From Myxococcales bacterium (GTDB taxonomy: Bacteria; Myxococcota_A; Bradymonadia; UBA7976; UBA1532): DNA of 64,000 bases. Shown in pieces: positions 7,565 to 16,400 of this stretch. The stretch covers positions 340,791 through 404,790 of the forward strand of contig JACKDN010000005.1 of assembly GCA_020633465.1 (NCBI GenBank), written 5' to 3'. The stretch's first letter is position 1. The number at the start of each line of letters is the position of its first letter. The notes below the pieces were generated by a model. The model was not told the DNA's origin and did not search any database. It saw nothing but the letters and a program-made list of their open reading frames with translations. A program made the position numbers and the translations under genes.

Positions 7565-9202
7565 ATGAGCGAACGCCGCAACCTGCTGCTGCCCGACGCC
7601 GAGCGGTGGCCCGCCGATCGCCCGGTCATCGAGCTCGAGGACGTGCACAAGGCCTTCGGCGACGAGGTCGTGCTCGAGGGCCTCAGCCTGACCGTGCAGA
7701 CCGGCAAGACGACGGTGATCGCCGGCGAGTCGGGCAGCGGCAAGTCGGTGCTGCTGAAGCTGATGAACGGCCTCGAGCTGGCCGACGCGGGCACGGTGAA
7801 GCTGTTCGGCGAGGATCTGAAGCGCATCGACGAGCGCCGCCGCACCCAGCTGCGCAAGCGCTGCACGATGGTGTTCCAGAACTACGCGCTGATCGACTCG
7901 ATGACCGTCGAGCAGAACATCGGCTTCCCGCTGCTGCAGAACACCAAGATGCCCAAGAAGGAGGTGCGCAAGCTGGTCGAGGATCTGCTCGAGATGCTCG
8001 AGCTGCCCCACGCCATCGACCAGCTGCCCGCGGCCCTGTCCGGCGGCATGAAGAAGCGGGTGGCGCTGGCGCGCGCCGTCGTCAGCAACCCCGAGGTGGT
8101 GCTGTTCGACGAGCCCACCACCGGGCTCGACCCGATCATGATCGAGTTCGTCGACGAGCTGATCCGGCGCACCCAGGAGCGCTTCGAGATCACGTCGGTG
8201 ATCATCTCGCACGACATGCCCAGCAACCGCCGGCTGGCCGACAAACTGGCCATCCTGGCCGAGGGGAAGATCGTCGCCAGCGGCCCCTTCGAAGAGGTGC
8301 GGAAGGACGACCACCCCGCGGTGCAGGCGCTGATGGCGAACGTGCCCACCGAGCGGCTGGGCCGCGAGACGGTCATCGAACAGGTCGCCGAGGAGGGCCC
8401 CGAGCCCGAGTCCCTCGAGGTCGAGGCCATCGTCGAGGTGAAGGATCTGCACAAGTCGTTCGGCGACAACCACGTGCTGAAGGGCGTCGACCTCACCATC
8501 CCGAAGCAGCGCATCACCGTCGTCATCGGCGGCAGCGGCTCGGGCAAGTCGGTGCTGATCAAGCACATCATCGGCCTGTTCCAGCCCGACAGCGGCACGG
8601 TGAGGGTGTTCGATCAGGTGCTCGGCGAGCTCGACCCCAAGGGCCTGCGCGCGGTGCAAGCGCGCATCGGCATGCTGTTCCAGGGCGCGGCGCTCTTCGA
8701 CTCGATCACGGTGCGCGAGAACATCGCGTTCCCCCTCGTCGAGGGCCGCGGCAAGCGCAAGAAGGACGTGCGGCAGGAGGTCGAAGAGATCGCCGAGAAG
8801 CTGCACGTGCAGGACATCCTCGACCGCATGCCCGCCACCATCAGCAACGGCCAGAAGAAGCGCGTCGGCCTCGCCCGCGCGCTGATCACCCGCCCCGACA
8901 TCATGGTCTACGACGAGCCCACGACCGGCCAGGATCCGGTGATGATGGCCACCGTCGACGACATGATCGTCGAGGCCGCCGAGGCCTTCGACATCACGTC
9001 GATCGTCATCTCGCACGACATGCTGTCGACCTTCCGCATCGCCGACCAGGTGGCCATGCTCTACAAGGGCGAGATGCGCATCGCCGCGCCCCCCGACGCC
9101 GTGCGCGCGAGCGACGACCCCGAGGTGCAGCGGTTCATCTTCGCCGGCGGCAGCGACCCCGACGAGGTCGACGCCGACCTCAAGGGGCGCGGCGAGGGCT
9201 GA
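7565..9202 (+). CDS. Fused tandem ABC transporter ATPase, two MlaF-like domains
   Basis: A 545-residue protein made of two complete nucleotide-binding domains (about 20-265 and 290-530). Domain 1 has Walker A GESGSGKS, signature LSGGMKKR, Walker B LFDEPTTGLDP and H-loop ISHD. Domain 2 has GGSGSGKS, ISNGQKKR, VYDEPTTGQDP and ISHD. The spacing and the GxDPxMM block after Walker B resemble MlaF, the ATPase of the Mla/MCE phospholipid transport system, which is normally a single domain. The second signature has Asn for the usual Gly, so one of the two composite ATP sites may be weak. No MlaE permease or MlaD gene is next to it. A lipid transport role is inferred from similarity only. Confidence 0.85.
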   Translation: MSERRNLLLPDAERWPADRPVIELEDVHKAFGDEVVLEGLSLTVQTGKTTVIAGESGSGKSVLLKLMNGLELADAGTVKLFGEDLKRIDERRRTQLRKRCTMVFQNYALIDSMTVEQNIGFPLLQNTKMPKKEVRKLVEDLLEMLELPHAIDQLPAALSGGMKKRVALARAVVSNPEVVLFDEPTTGLDPIMIEFVDELIRRTQERFEITSVIISHDMPSNRRLADKLAILAEGKIVASGPFEEVRKDDHPAVQALMANVPTERLGRETVIEQVAEEGPEPESLEVEAIVEVKDLHKSFGDNHVLKGVDLTIPKQRITVVIGGSGSGKSVLIKHIIGLFQPDSGTVRVFDQVLGELDPKGLRAVQARIGMLFQGAALFDSITVRENIAFPLVEGRGKRKKDVRQEVEEIAEKLHVQDILDRMPATISNGQKKRVGLARALITRPDIMVYDEPTTGQDPVMMATVDDMIVEAAEAFDITSIVISHDMLSTFRIADQVAMLYKGEMRIAAPPDAVRASDDPEVQRFIFAGGSDPDEVDADLKGRGEG

Positions 9203-9222
9203 GCCTCAGCCGGCCAACTCGG

Positions 9223-10488
9223 CTACAGCCGGAACACCAGGGCGCGCAGGATGCGCTTCATCGGCTCGGTGGTCTGCCGGTGGGTGTGGAAGCTGGTGTA
9301 GGCGACGGTGCCGCCGCCTTCGTAGGGCTCGAAGGCCACCATCAGCGGGCGGCCGTCGTCGATGGCCTCGACCAGCACCTCGGTGTTGGGGCCCACGTCG
9401 GTCATCTGCACCCAGCCGCCCAGGTCGAAGACGACGTCGATCGTGCGGCTGTCCAGGTAGCTCTGCAGGAAGGGGCTGACGATGTTCGACGGCACCACCT
9501 CGGCGCTGCCGCGGCCGCTGGTGCCGCTGCTCTGGCGGCACTCGGCGGGCAGCGTGCTGCCGTCGGGGCAGTGCGAGGTGGGGCCCGTGTTCTCGACCAC
9601 GCACATCTCGGGGCAATCGGTGCACACGCAGCAGGTCGGGTCGCGGCCGCCGCCCGAGACGCCCATGTCGAAGTCCACCGCGTTGGGCCAGACGCGCTCG
9701 ACGAAGTCGGCGGCCAGGTCGCTGACGTACAGCGAGCCGCCCTCGCGCACGAAGCGCTCGAGGTTCTCGACGATGACCTCGACTTCGGGGTTCTCGACCC
9801 GCAGGTCGATGCCCGTCGCGCAGTTCACGAACACCACCTGGTAGCGGCGCAGCTGCTCCCAGTCGGCCAGCACCTGCCGGGCGGCCCGGTGCCCGACGGT
9901 GTCGCCGCAGTACAGGTCGTACGCGAAGCCCAGGTCGTCGAGGCGATCCTCGATGCTGTCGAAGTTGCCGGTCAGCACGGCCAGCCCGGCGGCGTCGGCC
10001 CGCAGGCACACCTTGTTGCTGATGCCGTTGCTGAGGAACACGTCGGCGCCCGGCAGCACCTCGGCGCTGAAGCGCCCGACGAAGCTGCCCGCGGTGATGG
10101 TGACCTCGGTCCGACCGGGCGCCAGGCCCCCCAGCCGAAACCCGCCCCGCTCGTCCGAGAAGGTCTCGACCACCTGCTCGCGCCCCCGGCAGTCGCGCGT
10201 CACCGCGCTGATGCGCGCGCCGGGTATGGGCAGGTCGCCCGAGGGCGCGCAGGTGACCCCGCTGACGCTGCCCGTCCGGCACACGCCCGCCTCGTTGACG
10301 ATCGCCGCGTCGCCCAGCGGCTCGGCGGCGTCCTCGCGCACGACCGTCCCGTCGAGCAGCCCGCTGGCGTCGGCGAAGGTGGGGGGCGGCGCCGTGTCGC
10401 GCGCCGCGGGCGGGGGCGCCGTCGCCCCCTCGGGATCGCAGCCCGCCAGCAAGAGCAGGCCCGCGACGATCGCGCGCCGCGCCGTCAG
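9223..10488 (-). CDS. Putative surface lipoprotein with carboxypeptidase-regulatory-like domain
   Basis: About 421 residues. The N-terminus is a lipoprotein signal peptide (TARRAIVAGLLLLAGC). Residues of roughly 75-140 resemble a carboxypeptidase-regulatory-like beta sandwich (GARISAVTRDCRGRE, then GGFRLGGLAPGRTEVT). A later region reads like a glutamine-amidotransferase/ThuA-type alpha-beta fold (VVFVNCATGIDL, then FVREGGSLYVSDLAADF) and is interrupted by a Cys-rich insert (CCVCTDCPEMC). The only start that gives the signal peptide is a CTG at 10488, which overlaps the adenosine deaminase stop as CTGA. The gene is therefore probably coupled to that enzyme. No function is assigned. Confidence 0.7.
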   Translation of the reverse strand: MTARRAIVAGLLLLAGCDPEGATAPPPAARDTAPPPTFADASGLLDGTVVREDAAEPLGDAAIVNEAGVCRTGSVSGVTCAPSGDLPIPGARISAVTRDCRGREQVVETFSDERGGFRLGGLAPGRTEVTITAGSFVGRFSAEVLPGADVFLSNGISNKVCLRADAAGLAVLTGNFDSIEDRLDDLGFAYDLYCGDTVGHRAARQVLADWEQLRRYQVVFVNCATGIDLRVENPEVEVIVENLERFVREGGSLYVSDLAADFVERVWPNAVDFDMGVSGGGRDPTCCVCTDCPEMCVVENTGPTSHCPDGSTLPAECRQSSGTSGRGSAEVVPSNIVSPFLQSYLDSRTIDVVFDLGGWVQMTDVGPNTEVLVEAIDDGRPLMVAFEPYEGGGTVAYTSFHTHRQTTEPMKRILRALVFRL

Positions 10489-11759
10489 GCCGGCCCCTCG
10501 TCGGGGAAGAACTGCCGCTCGATCGCCTCGTAGTAGTCGATCACCTGCCGCACGTAGGCCCGCTTCTCGAGGTAGGTGCCCGGCATGAAGCTGCGCTTGA
10601 ACCCGTAGACGATGATCGACTTCAGGTCGTGCCGGTCGAGCCCCAGGTGCTTCACCGCCAGCAGCAGCTCGCGCGTGACCGTCGTGTTGCTCACCGTCCG
10701 GTTGTCGGTGCAGATGGTCGTCGACAGCCGGTGCTGCCGCAGCTTGCGGAAGCTGTGCTCTTCGAGCGACGACATGTGCGGGTTCGTCTGCAGGTTGCTC
10801 GTCAGGCACACCTCGAGCGTGATGCGCCGGTCGGCGATGTACTGCCCGAGCTGGTCGACGTAGCTCTGCCGGTCGGTGATCTCGGGATCGCTGATCGCCT
10901 CGGGATCGAGCAGGTACGTCCCGTGCCCGATGCGGTCGGCGTGCAGGTCGGTGATCGCCTGGAAGATCGACTCCGGCCCGTAGGCCTCGCCCGCGTGCAC
11001 CGTCTTCTTCAAGAACCGCTTGTGCGCGAACGTGAACGCGTCGACGTGGTCGCCCGCCGGGTAGCCCGACTCCTCACCCGCCAGGTCGAAGCCCACCACC
11101 GGCAGGTCGTACTCGTCGCGCGCGATGATCGCCGCCCGCGCGAGCTCGGTGGACGCCATCTTGTAGACGTCCTTGTCGGGGGCGTAGCGGTGCGCCTCGA
11201 TCAGCGTCCGGTAGTACTCCGAGAAGTTCGACCGGAACATGCGCATCGCGCACACGATGATGCCGTACTCGAAGCGCGGCTCGGTGCCGTCCCGCACGCC
11301 CGGGCGGCGGTTGAACTCGTCCTTCGCCCGCTTCAGCCCGCGGTTGACGGCCTTCAGCACCATCACCGCGTTCATGTGCTCGTGCACGTGCAGCTGCGGC
11401 GCGAAGCGCACCTCGAGGTAGCGCACGCCCTCGAGCTGGTTGTCGACCGCCAGCTCGTAGCCCACCCGCTCGAGCGCCAGCTCGCTCTGCAGCACGGCCC
11501 CCGTGTAGGCGAAGCCCTGCAGGTACTCGCTGAGGTTGCGGTAGCGATCCTTGAAGACCGTCTCGCGCAGCCCCTCCTCGGTGTAGCTGGGCAGCTCGAC
11601 GTGGTACTCGCGGGCGAGATCGATCAGCGTCGAGATGCGCACCGAGCCGTCGAGGTGCACGTGCAGGTCGGTCTTCGGCAGCTTCTCGATGAAGTCCTGC
11701 GTGATGTCGGCATCGCCGTCGACGGCGTGCAGCGGGGCGACTTTCGTGTGGGCGGGCAA
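10485..11759 (-). CDS. Adenosine deaminase family protein
   Basis: A 424-residue metal-dependent amidohydrolase of the adenosine/AMP deaminase family, expected to hydrolyse adenosine or a related purine to the 6-oxo form in the cytosol. Zinc ligands are visible in KTDLHVHLDGS (about residue 30), in HAGEA with the catalytic Glu, and in RIGHGT. The last metal-site motif is CTDNRTVSNT where classical enzymes have a TDDP-type sequence, so the substrate may differ from adenosine. It is longer than most bacterial Add proteins (about 340), owing to inserts such as NRRPGVRDGTEPRFEY. The start is TTG at 11759, with GGAG six bases upstream. Confidence 0.88.
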   Translation of the reverse strand: MPAHTKVAPLHAVDGDADITQDFIEKLPKTDLHVHLDGSVRISTLIDLAREYHVELPSYTEEGLRETVFKDRYRNLSEYLQGFAYTGAVLQSELALERVGYELAVDNQLEGVRYLEVRFAPQLHVHEHMNAVMVLKAVNRGLKRAKDEFNRRPGVRDGTEPRFEYGIIVCAMRMFRSNFSEYYRTLIEAHRYAPDKDVYKMASTELARAAIIARDEYDLPVVGFDLAGEESGYPAGDHVDAFTFAHKRFLKKTVHAGEAYGPESIFQAITDLHADRIGHGTYLLDPEAISDPEITDRQSYVDQLGQYIADRRITLEVCLTSNLQTNPHMSSLEEHSFRKLRQHRLSTTICTDNRTVSNTTVTRELLLAVKHLGLDRHDLKSIIVYGFKRSFMPGTYLEKRAYVRQVIDYYEAIERQFFPDEGPA

Positions 11760-11786
11760 GGCGGTCTCCGGATTTCGAGCGCCGGC

Positions 11787-11792
11787 AGTATA
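11787..11792 (-). promoter_or_regulatory. Likely -10 of the adenosine deaminase promoter
   Basis: TATACT on the minus strand lies about 28 bases before the TTG start, with a GGAG ribosome site between them. The -35 region is poor (CGTGTC at 17 bases), so an activator or alternative sigma factor may be involved. The stretch 11793-11949 shows no gene, only GC-rich hairpins such as GGCGCG-TCG-CGCGCC at 11876-11890. Confidence 0.45.
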
Positions 11793-11949
11793 CCCGGGTG
11801 GACGCCACCGACACGCGAAAGGATGCGCGCCGGTCCCCGACGCGGGGCGCCGAGACCGGGCGAGCCCCTGTCGTCGGCGCGTCGCGCGCCGCCCGTCGAG
11901 CAGAATGAGGGAGGGCCCCGATCGGTTCGACCGAGGGCGCCCGACGCGG

Positions 11950-12057
11950 TCAGTCGCGGCGTTCGGGCAATACCCCGAGGACGAGGCGGCACGCGCCAGC
12001 GGTCAGGGCGATTCCGGCGAGGGCGGTAAGGCTCAATGCGGCGACGACCGGCAGCAT
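11950..12057 (-). CDS. Small single-pass membrane peptide, 35 residues
   Basis: The ORF begins MLPVVAALSLTALAGIALTA and ends RLVLGVLPERRD: one hydrophobic helix of about 22 residues, then a short tail with two arginine-rich spots. The ATG has a GAGAGG ribosome site three to four bases upstream. A promoter with a perfect TTGACA -35 and 17-base spacing lies about 45 bases further up. It stands alone in a 470-base gap between adenosine deaminase and dapB. Size and layout fit small membrane regulators or type I toxin-like peptides, but no family is recognised. A non-coding transcript is the alternative. Confidence 0.55.
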   Translation of the reverse strand: MLPVVAALSLTALAGIALTAGACRLVLGVLPERRD

Positions 12058-12105
12058 GGCACCTCTCGGGGGCGTGCAGGGCCCGAAGCGGGCGAAATCC
12101 GCGGC

Positions 12106-12134
12106 ACGCTAAACGAGGCCCGACCGGGTGTCAA
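12106..12134 (-). promoter_or_regulatory. Sigma-70 type promoter for the 35-residue peptide
   Basis: On the minus strand, TTGACA (12129-12134) is followed after 17 bases by TAGCGT (12106-12111). The predicted transcript would start near 12099 and reach the small ORF after a leader of about 42 bases. Confidence 0.55.
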
Positions 12135-12229
12135 CGCCGATTCCGCCCCCCTCGGGCCGCCCGCCGCGCGCGTTGAAACCGCCGCCGTTTTCGGGTTCTG
12201 CTGCGGGCGCCTCGACGCGGAGCCGCCCC

Positions 12230-12982
12230 ATGTCCGACCACCCCGTCCGCCTCGGCCTCTTCGGCGCCACGGGCCGCATGGGCCAGGGCGTCCTGGCCAG
12301 CCTGCCCGACCACCCCGGCCTCGACCTCGTCGCCGAGGTGGGCCGCGGCGGCGGCGACCCCTTCGACGACTGCGACGTCGTCCTCGACTTCGCCGTGGCC
12401 GCCGCCACCGACGACCTGCTGGCCCGCCTCGAGGGCACGCGCGCCGCCCTCGTCACCGGCGTCACCGGCCGCGACGCCGCCGCCGAGGCCGCCCTCGACG
12501 CCCGCGCCGCCGTCGCCCCCGTCTTCGCCGCCGCCAACTTCTCGCTCGGCGTCGCCGTCCTGCGCGCCCTCGTCCGCCAGGCCTGCGCCGCCGTCGGCCC
12601 GGGGTGGGACGCCGAGATCTTCGAGCTGCACCACCGCCACAAGGCCGACGCGCCCAGCGGCACCGCCCTCGCCCTGGCCGCCGAGGCCGCCGCCGGGGCC
12701 GGCCTGCCCTGGCCCGACGCCCGCGCGCCGGTGCGCGACGGCCTCACCGGCCCGCGCGGCGACGCCGAGATCGGCCTCGCCGCCCTGCGCGCCGGCGGCG
12801 TCGTGGGCGAGCACACCGTCTTCCTCGTCGGCCCCAGCGAGCGCCTCGAGCTGATCCACCGCGCCGCCGACCGCCGCGTCTTCTGCCATGGCGCCCTGCG
12901 GGCCGCCGCCTGGGTGGCCGGCCGCGCTCCCGGGCGCTACGGGATGGACGACCTGGCCGCCGCCACCACCCGAACCCCCTGA
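12230..12982 (+). CDS. dapB: 4-hydroxy-tetrahydrodipicolinate reductase
   Basis: A 250-residue NAD(P)H enzyme of lysine and diaminopimelate synthesis. The N-terminal dinucleotide motif is LGLFGATGRMGQGV. The diagnostic DapB signature is present as ELHHRHKADAPSGTA at about residue 143. GVVGEHTVFLVG and ERLELIHRA match the conserved C-terminal half. Length is slightly under the usual 265-270, with the loss mainly in the nucleotide-binding half. The ATG at 12230 lacks a strong ribosome site (GGAGCCGCCCC). The gene stands alone, without other dap genes. Confidence 0.93.
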   Translation: MSDHPVRLGLFGATGRMGQGVLASLPDHPGLDLVAEVGRGGGDPFDDCDVVLDFAVAAATDDLLARLEGTRAALVTGVTGRDAAAEAALDARAAVAPVFAAANFSLGVAVLRALVRQACAAVGPGWDAEIFELHHRHKADAPSGTALALAAEAAAGAGLPWPDARAPVRDGLTGPRGDAEIGLAALRAGGVVGEHTVFLVGPSERLELIHRAADRRVFCHGALRAAAWVAGRAPGRYGMDDLAAATTRTP

Positions 12983-13006
12983 AATGTCAGGCGGTTCCCC
13001 ACCCGT

Positions 13007-13036
13007 TTGAATGGCTCGCGCCCCGGCCGCTAGGCT
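13007..13036 (+). promoter_or_regulatory. Sigma-70 type promoter before the 104-residue ORF
   Basis: TTGAAT (13007-13012) and TAGGCT (13031-13036) are separated by 18 bases and lie about 33 bases before a TTG start that has its own GGAG site. The position directly downstream of dapB suggests a separate transcript. Confidence 0.45.
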
Positions 13037-13068
13037 GTCCCCGTTCGGCCCCAGCCGGGAGTACTCCG

Positions 13069-13383
13069 TTGAAAGGACAGGCGTTTTCGGCCCACGGTGG
13101 CTTGCCCGCCGGTCTGCTGACGCTCGGCCGGCTGGGCCACCACCCGCTCTTCGACGCCGCGGCCATCCGCCGCGCCTTCGCGCGCGTCGACGACGGCCTC
13201 ATCGAGCAGCGCGCCCTGCTCGGCGCCCACCAGGCCATGCGCGCGCTCGCCGGCCTGCCCGGCCTCGCCGAGATGCGCCACTACCTGCGCGCCCTGCCCG
13301 AGCCCACCGTCGACCTGCTGGTCTACCTCTACTTCCGCAAGCTGGATCAGTCCCTCGACGGCGAGGACCGCATCCTGCACTGA
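13069..13383 (+). CDS. Conserved-looking small protein of unknown function
   Basis: A 104-residue, mostly helical, soluble protein. The start is taken as TTG at 13069 because GGAG lies eight bases upstream and a promoter-like pair precedes it; the frame is open further up but reads as low-complexity noise. Features include FDAAAIRRAFARVDDGL and a C-terminal LLVYLYFRKLDQSLDGE segment. No signal peptide or membrane helix is seen. It lies between dapB and tamB on the same strand. Codon use matches the real genes around it, which supports coding. No function is proposed. Confidence 0.6.
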   Translation: MKGQAFSAHGGLPAGLLTLGRLGHHPLFDAAAIRRAFARVDDGLIEQRALLGAHQAMRALAGLPGLAEMRHYLRALPEPTVDLLVYLYFRKLDQSLDGEDRILH

Positions 13384-13429
13384 TCCCTGCGTGGTCGTCG
13401 TCGTCGGGCAGACGCGCTCACGCATTGAC

Positions 13430-13438
13430 TGGTAGTCT
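13430..13438 (+). promoter_or_regulatory. Extended -10 element before tamB
   Basis: TGGTAGTCT is an extended -10 (TGn plus TAGTCT) whose last base is eight bases before the tamB ATG. No ribosome site is visible, so a leaderless or nearly leaderless mRNA is possible. Confidence 0.35.
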
Positions 13439-13446
13439 CCGGCCGC

Positions 13447-16400
13447 ATGGAGCCCGTGCACCTCGTGCGGCGCGCCGTCGCTCGCCTCTGGCAGCGGGTG
13501 GGCGCCACGATCATCCTCGTCGTCGCCTTCCTGGGCCTCAACGGGTTCCTGCTGTACTTCCTGCTCAACTCGACCTTCACGTTCCGCGTCTTCGACAGCA
13601 CGGTGAACACGCTCTTCCGCGGGCGCATCGGCTGGACACGCCTCAGCTTCGGCCCCATGCCCTGGCAGCTGCGTATCCTCGAGCCGGTGCTGCTCGGCCC
13701 GGACGGGCGCCCGGTGATCACCGCCCGCTCGGTCAGCGTCGACAGCGTGCGGCTGACCGATCTGCCCGGCACCATCGCCGCCGACGACATCCGCATCGAG
13801 GGCGCCGTCGTGCGCCTCGAGCAGCGGCCGCACGCCGAGGCGGTCGACCTCTTCGGTCAGCCCGAGATGGTGTTCAACATCGCGGAGATGTTCTGGCCGC
13901 CGGGGCCCCGCATCGACGAAGGGCAGCCGGGCGGCGGCGTGAACCTCGACTTCGGGCGCGTGGAGATCGTCGACGCGACCTTCGTGCTCGACATGCCGTC
14001 CACCAGCATCGAGGTCAGCGGCATCGACATCAACCGCGCGCGCTTCGCGCTCTCGGGCGAGTCCGAGACCATGGCCATCGCCGCGGCGCGCCTGCGGGCG
14101 AAGCGCGGCGAGGTGCGCATCCTGATGGACGAGGCGGCGGCGCCCGCGCTGACCGCCCCCGCCGACGCCACGCTGTCCTGGCCGATCACCGATCTGAACC
14201 TGAACGGGTTCCACTGGGCCGAGATGGCCTTCCGGGTGACGCACCTGACCGCCGCCGTCCGGGGCGACCCGCTGGTGATCAGCAGCTTCTACATGGATCT
14301 CGACCGCCCCGGCGTGCCCCTGCTGGGCACGCGCCTGCGGCTGGACACCGACGACATCGCCACCCACCTGCGGCCCCTGGGCGTCGAGGGCGTGCGCGGC
14401 GCCGCCCGCCTGAGCGTGCACGGGCGCGGTGAGATCGACGTGTTCGACGGCGCGGTCGAGCTGACCTCGACCGACCTCGACGTCTTCGGCTGGCAGGCCG
14501 CCCGCACGCGCGTCGAGGCTCGGCTGGAGAAGGCGCGGATCGCCCACGTCGACGCCCTGTCGGTGGACGCCTACGGCGGCACCGTGGAAGCGCAGGCGCG
14601 CTTCGACCTCGAGCAGGGCCACCTGTGGACCCGCGCCAGCCTGGACGGCGTGCGGCCCGCCACCCTGCCCCTGGGCCTCGATCCGGCCGTCGCCGCGCTG
14701 ATCGGCGGCCCGCTGGACGGCTGGATCACCGCCCGCGGGCGCGACCTCTACGCCGACGACCGCCACCTGAACGCGGACGCCGTGCTCACCCTGCGCTACG
14801 ACCGGCCGCCGCCCGGCCTCGGGCGCAGCGTCACCGTGCGCACCGTGGCCAGCTACGCCGGCGACACGCTCGACCTGCACCAGCTCGACCTGCGCAGCGG
14901 CGACACCCACCTGACGGTCGACGGCCGCGCCGATCTGGCGGCCGGCACGGGCCGCTTCGCCGGCGACGTCGCGGTGGCCGATCTGGCCGGCCCCGTGGGC
15001 GCCTTCGGTCTGCCCCTCGGCGGGCGCGCGAAGGTGGGCTTCACGATGCGCGGCGCGCTGGACAATCCGACGGTCGCCGCCGACGTGCGGGGCTGGAAGG
15101 TGCAGTGGGCCGACTTCCCCGCGGCGGACGTCGAGGGCCGCGCCCGCTACGCGAAGGGGCGCCTCGAGCTCGACAACGTCGCGCTCGACACGGCGGTCGG
15201 CGAGGTGGGCGTGCGGGGCCACCTGGATCTCGAGCGCCGAGGCACGCCGCTCGCGCTGGACGTGCGCGCCCGGCAGGTGCAGCTCGAGCGGCTGCCGCTG
15301 CCCGTCGACGTCGCCGGCCGCGTGGACGCCGACGTCCGCGTCACCGGCGCCGCGGCGCGGCCGCAGATCAAGGGCCGCGCGCGCGTGCTGAACCCGCGCT
15401 ACCAGCGGCTCGGCTTCGAGCGCCTCGACGTGGCGGGGCGCTTCGCCGGCGACACCATCGAGGTGGACGAGGTGCGCCTCACCGACGGCCACGAGCTGCT
15501 GAACGCGAGCGGCGAGGTGAACCTGCGCACCGAGCAGTTCCGCGGCGCGGCCACGCTGACCGACGTGCCCCTGAGCGTCGCCGATCCGCTCCTCGACGCG
15601 CCGCTGCCCGTGCGCGGGACGATCAGCCTCACCCTGACCGGCGACGGCACCTTCGACGATCCCAGCGGCGCCGGCCAGCTCAGCCTGCGGGGCTTCGGCT
15701 ACGACACCTACGATCTGGGCGACGGCGACCTCACCCTCACCGCCGGCGACGGCGAGGTCAGCCTCGACGGCCGCCTGTTCGAGGACTTCGATCTGAGCGC
15801 CACCGTCCCCACGGCGCCCGGCGGCGCGCCGGCGCGGGCCGAGGTGCGCTTCACCGAGCTGAACGTGGGGCGCTACGTGCCGCAGCTCGCGGAGAGCGGG
15901 CTGTCGGCGACGGTCAGCGGCAGCGTGCGCGCGGTGGCCGATCCCTTCGCGGGCACGCTCGAGCAGGTGACCGCGGCGCTGAACCCGGTCGAGGTGACCT
16001 ACCGCCTGGTCACCGACACCGCGGGCGGCCGCGCCGCCGACGCCACCGACTTCGTGGTCCGCTCGGACGGCCCCATCGAGGTGAGCTATCGCCACGGCGT
16101 GCTGAACGTCGACCGCCTGCGGCTGACCAGCGCCGGGCAGGCCCTCGGCATCGCCGGCACCGTCGGCGACGACGGCACGATCGACCTGCAGGTGGCCGGC
16201 AACCTGAACCTGGCCGTGGCGCAGCCCTTCCTGAAGTCGGTGTTCACGCAGATGAGCGGGCGCGCGACGGTGTGGCTCGAGGTCGGCGGCGATCTGACCG
16301 ATCCGCGCCCCTCCGGGCGCATCCGCCTCGACAGCCTCGACCTGATCCCGCGCAGCTCGACCATCGGCACCGAGCTGTCGCTGATGCGCCCGGTCGAGCT

